From Trichodesmium sp050015995 (GTDB lineage Bacteria; Cyanobacteriota; Cyanobacteriia; Cyanobacteriales; Microcoleaceae): DNA of 64,000 nt. Positions 1 through 7,402 of the stretch are shown here, in pieces. Every line of letters starts with the position of its first letter. The first letter of the stretch is position 1. Below the pieces are notes generated by a model. The model was not told the origin of the DNA and did no database searches. It saw nothing but the letters and a program-made list of their open reading frames with translations. The position numbers were made by a program, and so were the translations under genes. Location of the stretch: positions 62,001-126,000 of the forward strand of contig NZ_JBNHEP010000047.1 of assembly GCF_050015995.1 (NCBI RefSeq), written 5' to 3'.

Positions 1-2
1 CG

Positions 3-191
3 ACTCGAACTACCCAAGAATTGATTGACACGGGGAGAGTTGGCGAGACCTATGTTGATGAATTAACTAACTTACAAGCAACAGGAGAATTTGCCAAAGT
101 TTCTAGCGTTCCCGAACCAGCAACATTAATAGGAGTAGTAGGTCTGGGAGGGTTCCTTTTGACCTCAACCTTACAGCGTCAGAAACAATAG
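3..191 (+). CDS. PEP-CTERM protein, 3' end only
   Basis: This is the C-terminal 62 residues of a secreted protein whose start lies before the window. The last 27 residues form a PEP-CTERM sorting tag: VPEPATLIG, a hydrophobic stretch (VVGLGGFLL) and a basic tail (LQRQKQ). Such tags are recognised and processed by the exosortase system and direct proteins to the outer surface or sheath. The tag is nearly identical to that of the next gene, in protein and in DNA, so the two genes are probably tandem paralogues. No other domain can be recognised in the visible part. Confidence 0.8.
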   Translation, partial: TRTTQELIDTGRVGETYVDELTNLQATGEFAKVSSVPEPATLIGVVGLGGFLLTSTLQRQKQ

Positions 192-241
192 CAGATTTAG
201 CAAAATAACATTTTATATCAGCTTTATTGAGGAGAATAAGA

Positions 242-859
242 ATGACCATCAAAACTTTAACTATAGTAACAGCAGCGATCGCTAGCAGTACTTTAAGCCT
301 AGGGCTAGTAAAAGTTAACCCTGCTAAAGCTGCCACCGTCAAATATAATTTCACAGTCAATCTCGATTCAGGCTTTTTCCTAACAGGCTCTCCCGAACTA
401 GATATTGACCCTAACCCTGATTATTACAATGGTCAGTTTAGCTTCGACGATTCAAGTTTGACTAAGGTTGGATTTGAGAGTTTAGGAGTTGATGATGGTT
501 TGTCGATCGCTTTATTTAGCGATCCTCGAATTAATGCCGAAGATGACGAGCGTTACCCAACTTTTCCAACTGTTAACTTCTTCAACGGAGAATTACTCGG
601 TCTAGATTACCATGTAATTTATCATCCTTTTACAGCAGTCGGAGACTTTTCTGGAGATTTTTTCCGCTTTTCTAATGGGGATTTTACTGATGGTTTCGAT
701 CCTACCTTTTATACTCCACAAGACGAGCCACGCGACCCCATTCTCGGAAGTGGAACTCTCACATATGAAACTGTTCCTGAACCAGGCACATTAATAGGAA
801 TGCTAAGTCTGGGAGGGTGGCTTTTGACCTCAACCTTACAGCGTCGAAAACTACAGTAG
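242..859 (+). CDS. PEP-CTERM domain protein
   Basis: This is a 205-residue exported protein. ATG at 242 is chosen over an upstream in-frame TTG because GAGGAG sits 7 bases before it. Residues 1-31 form a signal peptide ending in AKA. The middle has no recognised catalytic motif but is rich in Asp, Phe and Gly, as in cyanobacterial PEP-CTERM proteins of extracellular sheaths. The C-terminus has VPEPGTLIG, a hydrophobic helix and RRKLQ, which is the exosortase sorting signal. It is 50 bases downstream of a gene with almost the same tag. Its function is unknown; a surface or matrix role is inferred from the tag only. Confidence 0.85.
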   Translation: MTIKTLTIVTAAIASSTLSLGLVKVNPAKAATVKYNFTVNLDSGFFLTGSPELDIDPNPDYYNGQFSFDDSSLTKVGFESLGVDDGLSIALFSDPRINAEDDERYPTFPTVNFFNGELLGLDYHVIYHPFTAVGDFSGDFFRFSNGDFTDGFDPTFYTPQDEPRDPILGSGTLTYETVPEPGTLIGMLSLGGWLLTSTLQRRKLQ

Positions 860-912
860 ATTTTTCTCACAACCGTAACATAGAAAATTTTTTAAATCCT
901 TGCCTCTAACTA

Positions 913-1109
913 GGGCTTGCTGATTAAATATCAAAGCATTTACAGATAAAGGTTTTAGACTTTTTAGGTATTAAAAAAGTAGCTAGTTTTTAGTTCTTTA
1001 TGCTCAAAAAGGAGCGCATTTTGGGCAAGAGTTGAGCAAAAAAAATTACTCCCCTACTCCCTACTCCCCTGCTATCTTACTCCTACCAAAAGACTTTTTC
1101 AGCAAACCC
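913..1109. mobile_element. MITE family F1, copy A
   Basis: This 197-bp element has inverted ends GGGCTTGCTGA and TCAGCAAACCC and is flanked by a perfect 6-bp duplication TAACTA (907-912 and 1110-1115). The centre holds degenerate heptamers (ACTCCCT type). Four more copies with the same structure occur at 2956, 26665, 41515 and 49893. There is no coding capacity. It fills most of the 860-1211 spacer. Confidence 0.85.
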
Positions 1110-1211
1110 TAACTATTTCTTATGAGGTGAGGATTTTTTATGAGAATTTTCATCTTCAACTAAAGGCTTTGTTAGTATAGGTAGGAAAAATTTCAATAAG
1201 AGGTAATTAAG

Positions 1212-2486
1212 TTGCTGCCCAATACTCCAATTGTTGCCTTCACTATTCTTCTACTGGTTATTTTAACCATTCCGCCAATTTTTGAACGTATTCGACTACC
1301 TGGTTTAGTGGGATTATTAGTGGGAGGAGTCGTCCTAGGACCTCATGGTTTACAAATTCTCAGTAGCGATACAGAAACCATGAAATTACTGTCAGATATT
1401 GGCAAAATATATCTGATGTTTGTAATCGCTTTAGAAATTGATTTAGAACAATTTAATAAAACTAGAAATCGCTCCATTGGTTTTGGCTTTATCACTTTTT
1501 TTATCCCTATTATTGCTGGTATTTTAGTTGGTAGAATTTTTGGCTTTGGCTGGAATGCTTCAATTTTAATTGGTTCTCTTTTTGCTCCTCATACTTTGTT
1601 GGGTTATCCCATTGTTAATCGATTAGGAGTGGTTGGCAATGAAGCAGTTACTGTTACTATTGGAGCGACTATATTTACTGATATTGCTGCTTTGTTAATT
1701 CTGGCAATTTGTGTATCGGTTAATGCTGGAGAATTTTCTCTTGTTAGTTTGATTATTCAGTTAGGAGAATTAGCGATTTATGCAGTAATTGTTTTATTTG
1801 GTTTTAAATGGTTAGGGGAACAATATTTCCGTCGGACTGGGGATGAAGAAGGAAATCAATTTTTATTCATTATGTTGGTTGTGTTTCTGGCTAGTGTGGA
1901 AGCACAAATAATTCATGTTGATATTATTGTTGGAGCTTTCCTAGCTGGTATTGCTGTAAATGAAGTTGTGGGAAATGGTCCTGTCAAGGAAAAAGTAGAA
2001 TTTATTGGCAGTACATTGTTTATTCCTTTTTTCTTTGTTGATATGGGATTAATCTTAGATATTCCGGCTTTTGTTTCAACTATAACTAATGAATTTTTAA
2101 TGACTTTAGCTATTATTGCTGGCGTAGTTATTAGCAAATTTCTTGCAGCTTTATTAGCCAAACAATTATACAACTATAATTTCCCAGAAACTCTCACGAT
2201 GTGGTCTCTAACTTTGCCTCATGTTGCTGCTACTTTGGTTGAAGCTTTAGTTGGTTTGAAAGAAGGAATTATCACAGAACCATTTTTCAATGGTGTAATT
2301 GTTCTAATGTTAGTAAATTCTATACTCGGACCTTTAACTACAGCTAGATTTGCTCCTTTATTATCTCAACCTTTGAATGTATTTAATGGTGGTAATAAAT
2401 CTGGAATTTGGTGGGAAACTCAGGAACAGGAATTAGAGACAGAAAATGATGAGCAACATTCTTGGGGAGTAGGGAGTAGGGAGTAG
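1212..2486 (+). CDS. cation:proton antiporter (CPA2/Kef-type)
   Basis: This is a 424-residue inner-membrane protein of the monovalent cation:proton antiporter-2 family, which exchanges Na+ or K+ for H+. The translation is almost entirely hydrophobic helices (about 11-12), starting with an outward-type N-terminus and carrying GLVGLLVGGVVLGPHGL near residues 30-46, typical of the family. Key family signs are the discontinuous-helix regions around GSLFAPHTLLGYP and FTDIAALL. No TrkA-N or C-terminal NAD-binding domain follows. The start is TTG at 1212 with AAGAGGT ahead of it. The hydrophilic tail ends in WGVGSRE, encoded by the first GGGAGTA heptamers of the repeat that follows; the stop TAG comes from that repeat. 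Which ion it moves cannot be told. Confidence 0.88.
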   Translation: MLPNTPIVAFTILLLVILTIPPIFERIRLPGLVGLLVGGVVLGPHGLQILSSDTETMKLLSDIGKIYLMFVIALEIDLEQFNKTRNRSIGFGFITFFIPIIAGILVGRIFGFGWNASILIGSLFAPHTLLGYPIVNRLGVVGNEAVTVTIGATIFTDIAALLILAICVSVNAGEFSLVSLIIQLGELAIYAVIVLFGFKWLGEQYFRRTGDEEGNQFLFIMLVVFLASVEAQIIHVDIIVGAFLAGIAVNEVVGNGPVKEKVEFIGSTLFIPFFFVDMGLILDIPAFVSTITNEFLMTLAIIAGVVISKFLAALLAKQLYNYNFPETLTMWSLTLPHVAATLVEALVGLKEGIITEPFFNGVIVLMLVNSILGPLTTARFAPLLSQPLNVFNGGNKSGIWWETQEQELETENDEQHSWGVGSRE

Positions 2487-2525
2487 GGAGTAGGGAATAG
2501 GGAACAGGGAATAGGGAATAGGGAA
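2464..2525. repeat. heptamer tandem repeat (GGGAGTA/GGGAATA)
   Basis: About eight head-to-tail 7-bp units of the GGGAGTA, GGGAATA and GGGAACA kind overlap the end of the antiporter gene and supply its stop codon. This is the class of short tandemly repeated heptanucleotides known from cyanobacteria. The rest of 2526-2955 shows no gene; it has a second heptamer patch (AAGTCAG type) near 2675-2700. Confidence 0.8.
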
Positions 2526-2955
2526 GAAAAAATCAAGACAACTACTTGTCAGTTAAAAATCTAGGAATATATGTACCTTTCCACCTCTGGTATATACCAA
2601 ATTTCAATCTCTTTAAGTACTAACGCTTTTAGATTGTAGTCACTTAGGGAGTAAGGAGTAGGGAAGTTAACGAAGTCAGAAGTCAGAAATCAGAAGTTGT
2701 TTTTGTAACGGGGATTAGAGCAACTCTCCAAAAACATTTCGCCTTAAAAAGTGGGGTTGCGCGACCTAATTGTTTTGATAAAGTTAAAAGACAAAAGGCA
2801 GAGAAGTTGATGATTTTTGTATTAGATATCTGTTGGAAGTTATATAACCATTTTCTTAAGCTCCTGTAGGGATGTTTCGTGGAATCTCCTTACATTCTTT
2901 TTCACCAAATATCTCTGAAATTTTCAATTAATGTTTGGCTCGATAAAGATAAATA

Positions 2956-3286
2956 GTGTTTGCTGAAAAAGTATTTTTAAGGAGTAGGGGAGTAGGGGAG
3001 TAGGAAAGTAGGGAAGTAATTTTTTTGTCTCAACTATTGCCCAAAATGGTAACTTTTTGAGCATAAATAGCTAAAAACTATAGCAATCCTATTTTATTTG
3101 TGTATAAAAATCTTACCGCTTTTAGGGAACAGGGAATAGGGAACACTTAACTGGTGGGAGTTTCATTTTTTTTATCTACTTTTTGATTACCCGCAACCTA
3201 TTTAGGATTGCTATAGGTACTTTTTCAAGACCTAAAAAAGCTCAAACCTTTATCTGTAGATGCTTTTAAATTTAATCAGCAAGTCC
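2956..3286. mobile_element. MITE family F1, copy B (carries a nested F2)
   Basis: The ends GTGTTTGCTGA and TCAGCAAGTCC match family F1 and are flanked by the perfect 6-bp duplication TAAATA (2950-2955 and 3287-3292). Copy B is in the opposite orientation to copy A. It contains a second element at 3081-3213. With that element and its TA duplication removed it is about 196 bp, the size of copy A (197 bp). Confidence 0.85.
3081..3213. mobile_element. MITE family F2, nested inside F1 copy B
   Basis: This 133-bp element has perfect inverted ends TAGCAATCCTA and TAGGATTGCTA, flanked by TA on both sides (3079-3080 and 3214-3215). Comparison with the reverse complement of F1 copy A shows that the host sequence continues across the junction. 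This is the pattern of a TA-targeting (IS630/mariner-type) non-autonomous element. A relative sits at 16782. Confidence 0.85.
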
Positions 3287-3479
3287 TAAATAAGTATATA
3301 TATCCAAGAAAATAATCTGAGGTGCAAATTAAACAACCTCCGGAAAATCACATAAGCAAAATGTAGTGCTAATTAAGGAGAAAAATTAAGTGTATAAACT
3401 TTTCAATATTTTTAAATTACAGGGGCATCAAAGTAGATTAACTGAAACTATATCTATATATATATAAGGAATAATAGTA

Positions 3480-3698
3480 ATGCAGAAATTTCGTTGTGAT
3501 GCTCCAAAAATGTTTTCTAAGCCTGAAGTTGCTATAGTCGAAGAAAAAATTACTGCTGATGAGCCTGGAAGAGTTAAATTTAAAACTACATATTGGCCTG
3601 CTGTGCTTTTTAGAGATTACAGCATGACTCTCTATCCAGGTCAAGAAATTGCTGTTGTCGGTCGTCAGGGAATTACTTTATTAGTACATCCTTTCTAA
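3480..3698 (+). CDS. NfeD-like OB-fold mini-protein
   Basis: This 72-residue soluble protein resembles the C-terminal OB-fold domain of NfeD proteins. The signature is GRVKFKTTYWPAV followed by LYPGQEIAVVGRQGITLLV. Full NfeD proteins anchor this domain behind membrane helices and pair it with stomatin/SPFH or ClpP-like serine proteases. Here the domain stands alone, as it does in short cyanobacterial versions, with no SPFH neighbour. ATG at 3480 follows AAGGA at about 10 bases. The stop codon TAA lies inside the 4-bp target duplication (CTAA) of the repeat that follows directly. The exact role is unknown. Confidence 0.75.
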   Translation: MQKFRCDAPKMFSKPEVAIVEEKITADEPGRVKFKTTYWPAVLFRDYSMTLYPGQEIAVVGRQGITLLVHPF

Positions 3699-3879
3699 CT
3701 GGACTTTGAGATTTTTTACACCAAAAATGGCTTCAAACCCAGTAATAGCATGGGAAATACCTAACTTTATTTAAAATAGCTGAAACCTGGATATATCAAG
3801 AAAACGGTTAATTTAAGGTCAAAACATTACTGTATAAGCTTTTGACCTTATTTTTAACCGTTTTTTTCCTAAAGTCCAG
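3699..3879. mobile_element. candidate MITE (F15) with inner long hairpin
   Basis: The ends CTGGACTTT and AAAGTCCAG are inverted, with CTAA on both sides (3695-3698 and 3880-3883). Inside, 3804-3867 forms a strong hairpin built from AACGGTTAA, AAGGTCAAAA and their complements. It starts immediately after the NfeD-like stop codon, and its hairpin plus T-run could also end that transcript. Confidence 0.65.
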
Positions 3880-3971
3880 CTAAGGGATTTTGGATTATTT
3901 AAAATTAATTTAACTCTAACGTTGGGGTTTCAGGCGAAACGCATCTAAATTCTGGAAGATTTTGACAGTTT

Positions 3972-4062
3972 CAGGACTTACGCAAATTGACTGTCAAACC
4001 ACCATCTGTAGGGGCGAATGGTATTCGCCCTCACTATATGTAGAGTCTCTGCGTAAGTCCTA
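3972..4062. mobile_element. MITE family F3, 91 bp
   Basis: The ends CAGGACTTACGCA and TGCGTAAGTCCTA are inverted, with 5-bp duplication AGTTT (3967-3971 and 4063-4067). The core is a hairpin GGGCGAAT/ATTCGCCC, unlike the AACTATAACGTTATAGTT palindrome in other copies. The other three copies (44496, 54639 and, once its insert is removed, 59535) are also exactly 91 bp. Confidence 0.8.
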
Positions 4063-4189
4063 AGTTTAATTAACTAGCTATTAGCTTTCAGCATTTAGCT
4101 ATTAGCTAAAGATCCAAGGGTAACGGTCCCCCACAAGAGGAGCGAAAAAGCGTGTGGTGCGCTTTGCGTGGGGGGGGGGAAATAATTCA

Positions 4190-4356
4190 CAGGGGTAGGT
4201 TTTTTACGTTTGATCTAAAAGAAGTGTGGGGAGAGGGGGAAGAGGGGGAGGAGGGGGGAGTTTATAAGTATTTATTGTCTAAAAAAATACATTTTTTTGA
4301 GGTTTTTATACTGAATCAAAGGGAGAGATCGCTCCTTTGTTAAAAACCTACCCCTG
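4190..4356. mobile_element. inverted-end element inside the nested stack
   Basis: It has perfect 15-bp inverted ends, CAGGGGTAGGTTTTT and AAAAACCTACCCCTG. A 12-bp direct repeat (GGGGGAAATAAT) lies just outside each side. The interior is G-rich with no coding signal. This is a single copy in the window, so its mobility is inferred. Confidence 0.55.
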
Positions 4357-4426
4357 TAAAGGGGGAAATAATCCCTCATTATACACTGTGAAAAGCTATA
4401 GCTGAGTGCTGAATGCTACTTCAATA

Positions 4427-4549
4427 GACCTCTCCGGAAATAGAGGGAGTAGATAGGGACGTTGCATGCAACGTCCCTACAGAGTAGGGGGAAAGAATTG
4501 ATGATTTATCCGTATGGGATTATTTGATTTTTGATTATTAGCAGATGTC
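4427..4549. mobile_element. MITE family F4
   Basis: The ends GACCTCTCC and the partly degraded AGATGTC are inverted, and TA flanks both (4425-4426 and 4550-4551). Positions 4457-4480 are a perfect 24-bp palindrome centred on GCATGC. Other copies are at 6687, 49551 and 54791. Confidence 0.7.
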
Positions 4550-4843
4550 TAATAATTATAATTACTCTGAAGCATGAAATTCTTGCCCTATAAGCACTTC
4601 AAAAATAAGATGCGTTTGCCCTGGTTGGGATTTTTATCTTTTAGATAAACTGGGAATGTGGCGATCGCCTAATTCTATTATAATTGATAAAAAAATCAAC
4701 TAAAACGTCTCAGTTATTAGCTCAAATTCAGTAGCATCGGTATGATTAAGCCAGAAGGAGGAAAAAGATTGATGTTGACATTTTATTTGCTCTTCTGTAT
4801 AATAATTTAAATTTACGCAAAATGTCCATAAATTGTGTTTTTT

Positions 4844-4871
4844 GTAGGGGCAATTCATGAATATCCCCTAC
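4844..4871. repeat. short palindromic repeat
   Basis: This near-perfect 28-bp palindrome begins GTAGGGGCAATTC and ends with the complementary CCCCTAC. It belongs to the same GTAGGG...CCCTAC palindrome type as 4457-4480 and 37865-37894. The rest of 4624-4900 shows no gene. Confidence 0.6.
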
Positions 4872-4894
4872 ATTTAGTGTCTGTTTATCGCTTT

Positions 4895-4980
4895 TGTCTT
4901 ACCGATTGTGATGAAGTGTTGGCCTCTTGGCTCTGAATGTTGGTTTGGCAGTAAATTGAGAGTCTGTGTATTAGTCAAAA
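4895..4980 (+). pseudogene. degenerate copy of the small S74-tip peptide gene
   Basis: The bases here match the middle (CCGATTGTGATGA) and then, after an internal deletion, the end and 3' flank (GGCCTCTT.GCTCTGAATGTTGG) of the intact gene at 5003-5182. It has no start and no usable frame. It marks a tandem array of units roughly 250 bp long. Confidence 0.6.
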
Positions 4981-5002
4981 ATAAGGAATAAGGAGAAAAT
5001 CA

Positions 5003-5182
5003 ATGAAAATGAAACTGAAAAATTTTCTAGGTGCAGCAATACCCGTTATAGCTTTGATATTTCCGATTGTGATGACATTTTTGATAACAGTAGAGCCAGC
5101 ACTAGCACAAAGAAGCGATCGCAACCTCAAGCAGAACATTACAGATGTTGATGTAGATGATGTACTGGCCTCTTTGCTCTGA
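5003..5182 (+). CDS. small secreted peptide with S74-domain tip
   Basis: This 59-residue peptide is too short for most gene finders. ATG at 5003 follows AAGGAG by 7 bases. Residues 1-35 are a signal peptide ending in PALA; the mature part is 24 residues, starting QRSDRNLKQNI and ending VDDVLASLL. SDR.LK.NI...VL..L is the opening motif of the peptidase S74 (intramolecular chaperone, tail-fibre) domain. The rest of that domain is missing here but appears as separate small genes at 5513 and 5923. At least two more copies surround it. Its function is unknown. Confidence 0.7.
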   Translation: MKMKLKNFLGAAIPVIALIFPIVMTFLITVEPALAQRSDRNLKQNITDVDVDDVLASLL

Positions 5183-5230
5183 ATGTTGGTTTGGCAGTAA
5201 ATTGAGAGTCTGTGTATTAGTCAAAAATAA

Positions 5231-5330
5231 NNNNNNNNNNNNNNNNNNNNNNNNNNNNNNNNNNNNNNNNNNNNNNNNNNNNNNNNNNNNNNNNNNNNNN
5301 NNNNNNNNNNNNNNNNNNNNNNNNNNNNNN
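5231..5330. other. assembly gap (100 N)
   Basis: A run of exactly 100 N is a scaffold gap of conventional size. The bases on each side are copies of the same tandem unit, so the true array may be longer or shorter than shown. Confidence 0.98.
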
Positions 5331-5401
5331 GAAGCGATCGCAACCTCAAGCAGAACATTACAGATGTTGATGTAGATGATGTACTAGCCTCTTTGCTCTG
5401 A
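5331..5401 (+). CDS. second copy of the S74-tip peptide, 5' part in gap
   Basis: After the gap the frame resumes at the codon for Arg-Ser-Asp-Arg and gives the same 22 C-terminal residues as the gene at 5003, ending SLL and TGA at 5399-5401. The signal peptide lies in the unsequenced gap. A terminator follows at 5430. Confidence 0.65.
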
Positions 5402-5429
5402 ATGTTTGCTGTGGGGTAAACTTTATGAA

Positions 5430-5464
5430 AGCAGAGTCTGTGTCAGGTTCTCTGCTTTTTTTTT
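5430..5464 (+). terminator. intrinsic terminator
   Basis: AGCAGAG (5430-5436) pairs with CTCTGCT (5450-5456), and nine T follow. It closes the small peptide array before the next gene. Confidence 0.75.
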
Positions 5465-5512
5465 AATAGATTTGTTATAGAATTATCTAAGTATTGTATT
5501 TCGAGATAAAAT

Positions 5513-5911
5513 ATGAGCATTTTTAAAGAAATTGTCAGGCGTTTATCCCGAGGGGCAGTTCCATTGTCAGCCCATCCGGAATTTGTGGAAAATCTAGAGG
5601 CAACAAATCCTCAAGAAGTTTTGAAAAAATTGGCAGATATCCCAATCCAAACCTGGAACTACAAGTCTGAGAATCCAGAAATCCGTCATATGGGCCCAAT
5701 GGCGCAGGATTTTTACGGAGCTTTCGGCCTTGGCAACACAGATAAGGCCATATTCCATATTGATGCTATTGGCGTGTGTTTAGCCTCCATCAAAGGTCTC
5801 AATCAGCTTATTGAGGAGCAAAGCCGTCACATTTCACAAAATGAGGAGCAACTAGAGAAAAATGCCCGCCTACTTGAAAGCCTTTCCCATTCAGATCGAG
5901 ATGAAAGTTAG
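5513..5911 (+). CDS. S74-like (tail-fibre chaperone) domain protein
   Basis: This is a 132-residue protein. Residues 35-105 match the body of the peptidase S74 / intramolecular chaperone domain: VLKKLADIPIQTWNY, then RHMGPMAQDFYGAFGLG, then a VDADGVALA-like stretch (IDAIGVCLASIKGL). Full-length versions start with SDR.LK.NI, which here sits in the neighbouring small peptides instead. The N-terminus (MSIFKEIVRR...) is unrelated, and residues 106-132 are a short coiled coil. No phage tail gene is nearby. In phages this domain trimerises and self-cleaves; whether it can do so without the first motif is doubtful. ATG at 5513 has no clear ribosome site. Confidence 0.7.
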   Translation: MSIFKEIVRRLSRGAVPLSAHPEFVENLEATNPQEVLKKLADIPIQTWNYKSENPEIRHMGPMAQDFYGAFGLGNTDKAIFHIDAIGVCLASIKGLNQLIEEQSRHISQNEEQLEKNARLLESLSHSDRDES

Positions 5912-5922
5912 GAAATAGAATA

Positions 5923-6120
5923 ATGCTTGATACTGCTTATAACAAATTGAATGTCGGTCACAAGGATGTGTCAATTGATGATAATGGTATCATTATGGCT
6001 GCCATCCAAGCCCTCCACAAAAAATTTCTGGAACAGGAAAAAATTCTAGCTCAACAGGAAGCACACCTAAAGAAACAAGAGGAGGCGATTCGTCGGATTA
6101 AGTTCCCTGATGAAACTTAG
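5923..6120 (+). CDS. C-terminal S74-like shard with coiled coil
   Basis: This 65-residue protein starts 11 bases after the previous stop. Residues 1-35 (YNKLNVGHKDVSIDDNGIIM, then AAIQALHKK) resemble the last part of an S74 domain, where DADGVALAAIQGL is usual. Residues 33-60 form a Glu/Gln/Lys-rich coiled coil. Together with 5003 and 5513 it makes three pieces of one domain type encoded as separate small genes. It is probably co-transcribed with 5513. Its function is unknown. Confidence 0.55.
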   Translation: MLDTAYNKLNVGHKDVSIDDNGIIMAAIQALHKKFLEQEKILAQQEAHLKKQEEAIRRIKFPDET

Positions 6121-6171
6121 GATTCGTATCACCAGAGGTGACCAGAAATTGAAACCTTAAAACAGATAGGC

Positions 6172-6325
6172 TAATACCGTTTCACGGAAGTCAAAAGTCA
6201 TGCATTCAAAAGTCAAAAGTAATATTTTATAGGCTCGAAACTTTGACGCTACAGTAATTTAAGGAAATTATGTCACATATATAGTTTGAAACTATTTGTG
6301 ACATATTTAAAGTGAATTGGTATTA
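6172..6325. mobile_element. MITE family F7
   Basis: The ends TAATACC(G)TTTCAC and GTGAATTGGTATTA are inverted. The interior has AAAAGTC heptamers. Related copies are at 26900-27055 and 59828-59882. No gene is seen in 6326-6649. Confidence 0.6.
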
Positions 6326-6649
6326 GTTTTGAAACTTGAGAAATTATGGATGTCGTGAGTCCTAACTTTGGGATTCTTAAGTAGAAAAGCCAACAAAAAA
6401 TCTACAACTGATTGGCACAGCTAAAGTAGTAGAATAAACTCTTGGGAGAAGTCTGTACTTACAGAAAATTAAGCAATTTTCCTAAAGTACCATTTTTAGT
6501 TATATTGGTCTAGCTGACAAACTTTATCTATTTTCTAAAAGTCAAACGTTATAGTTTTTTGTCTCTATATCTATAACTTTTGTCGAAAGTATCAGATAAC
6601 TTTTGAGCTTTATCTCAGTATTTTGTTTAAATAAACGTTTTTGCTTTTT

Positions 6650-7376
6650 ATGGTCATGGAAACTATTGAAACTATTGAAACTATTAGACCTCTCCGGAAA
6701 AGAGGGAACAGGGAACACTTAACTGGGAACAGGTAGAAAGAATTGATAATTTTTGCGTATGGGATTGATTTTATTTTTGATTATCACGCCTATGTCTATT
6801 GAAAATATGGAAACTATTGAAACTGTTGGTACAACTGAAGCAGCTTTCTTGTTGAATATTTCGACCGGAAGATTACGAGTGCTTTTAAACCAAGGTCGCA
6901 TTAAAGACGCCCGTAGAGGCAAACGTTGGTGGAAAATTCCTCTAAACCGTCGAGGAATGCCAGAAGTCATTCCAGGTCGTCGAGGTCCTGAGGGAACTTG
7001 GAATAAAGGACAACGTACAGGCAATACTTTTATTCATGTTTTGCGAAAAGAAATCGACCATAACCGAGACCATGGTACATCCCATCCTGCAATATCTGTA
7101 AAGCAAGGAAATCGTAATGACCGTTGCCATGAAGCAGAAATTAAAGGAAATTGCAAAATTGTTTATCGCCCTCATACACCAAATCGCAGTCAGGCAGGCG
7201 GCGCGCGTCTTTGGATTGAAGTTGAGCCAGACGTTGAAATTGTGCGTAAGTTTTTCCGAACTACAGAGTTAGATGAAGATGAATTGTTAAATCCCGATCC
7301 TCTTGAGTTAAACCTAGTTACGACAACTCAAACAACTCCACCTCTAAAAGAAACACCTATTTCTAAAGTGACTTAA
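6650..7376 (+). CDS. Xis/MerR-type HTH protein, 5' end split by MITE
   Basis: The body (from 6792, 194 residues) begins with a helix-turn-helix of the excisionase/MerR kind: VGTTEAAFLLNISTGRLRVLL, then QGRIKDARRGKRWWKIP. The remaining part, rich in Arg and His, is not a family I recognise. The original start region survives at 6650-6686: ATG GTC ATG followed by repeated GAAACTATT codons. It is then cut by a 110-bp element (6687-6796). Removing the element and one TA joins both parts exactly in frame. Today translation probably starts at ATG 6792, which lies in the element's right end, or at ATG 6807. Neither has a good ribosome site, so expression may be reduced. Confidence 0.7.
6687..6796. 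mobile_element. MITE family F4 inside a gene start
   Basis: This 110-bp element has ends GACCTCTCC and CTATGTC and TA on each side (6685-6686 and 6797-6798). It sits in the Ile/Glu/Thr repeat coding region of the HTH gene and carries heptamer-like GGGAACA units. Confidence 0.75.
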
Positions 7377-7402
7377 AGATTTCAACTTCGACGGCTAGAA
7401 TT

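Larger units (their letters stand above)
3931..4623. mobile_element. MITE family F8, invaded by several other elements
   Basis: The outer ends match the intact 126-bp F8 copy at 10723: the left part (CGAAACGCATCTAAATTCTGG) and the right part (AATAAGATGCGTTTGCCCTG). The flanks are a 10-bp near-duplication, GTTGGGGTTT and GTTGGGATTT. Inside lie an F3 copy (3972-4062), a GCTATTAGC-type remnant (about 4075-4415) that itself holds an inverted element (4190-4356), and an F4 copy (4427-4549). No gene was found in this stretch. Confidence 0.75.

Noticed and set aside
4152..4343. Plus-strand frame of 63 codons in the nested stack
   Set aside because: It spans element boundaries and reads Gly/Glu runs from G-rich repeat sequence.
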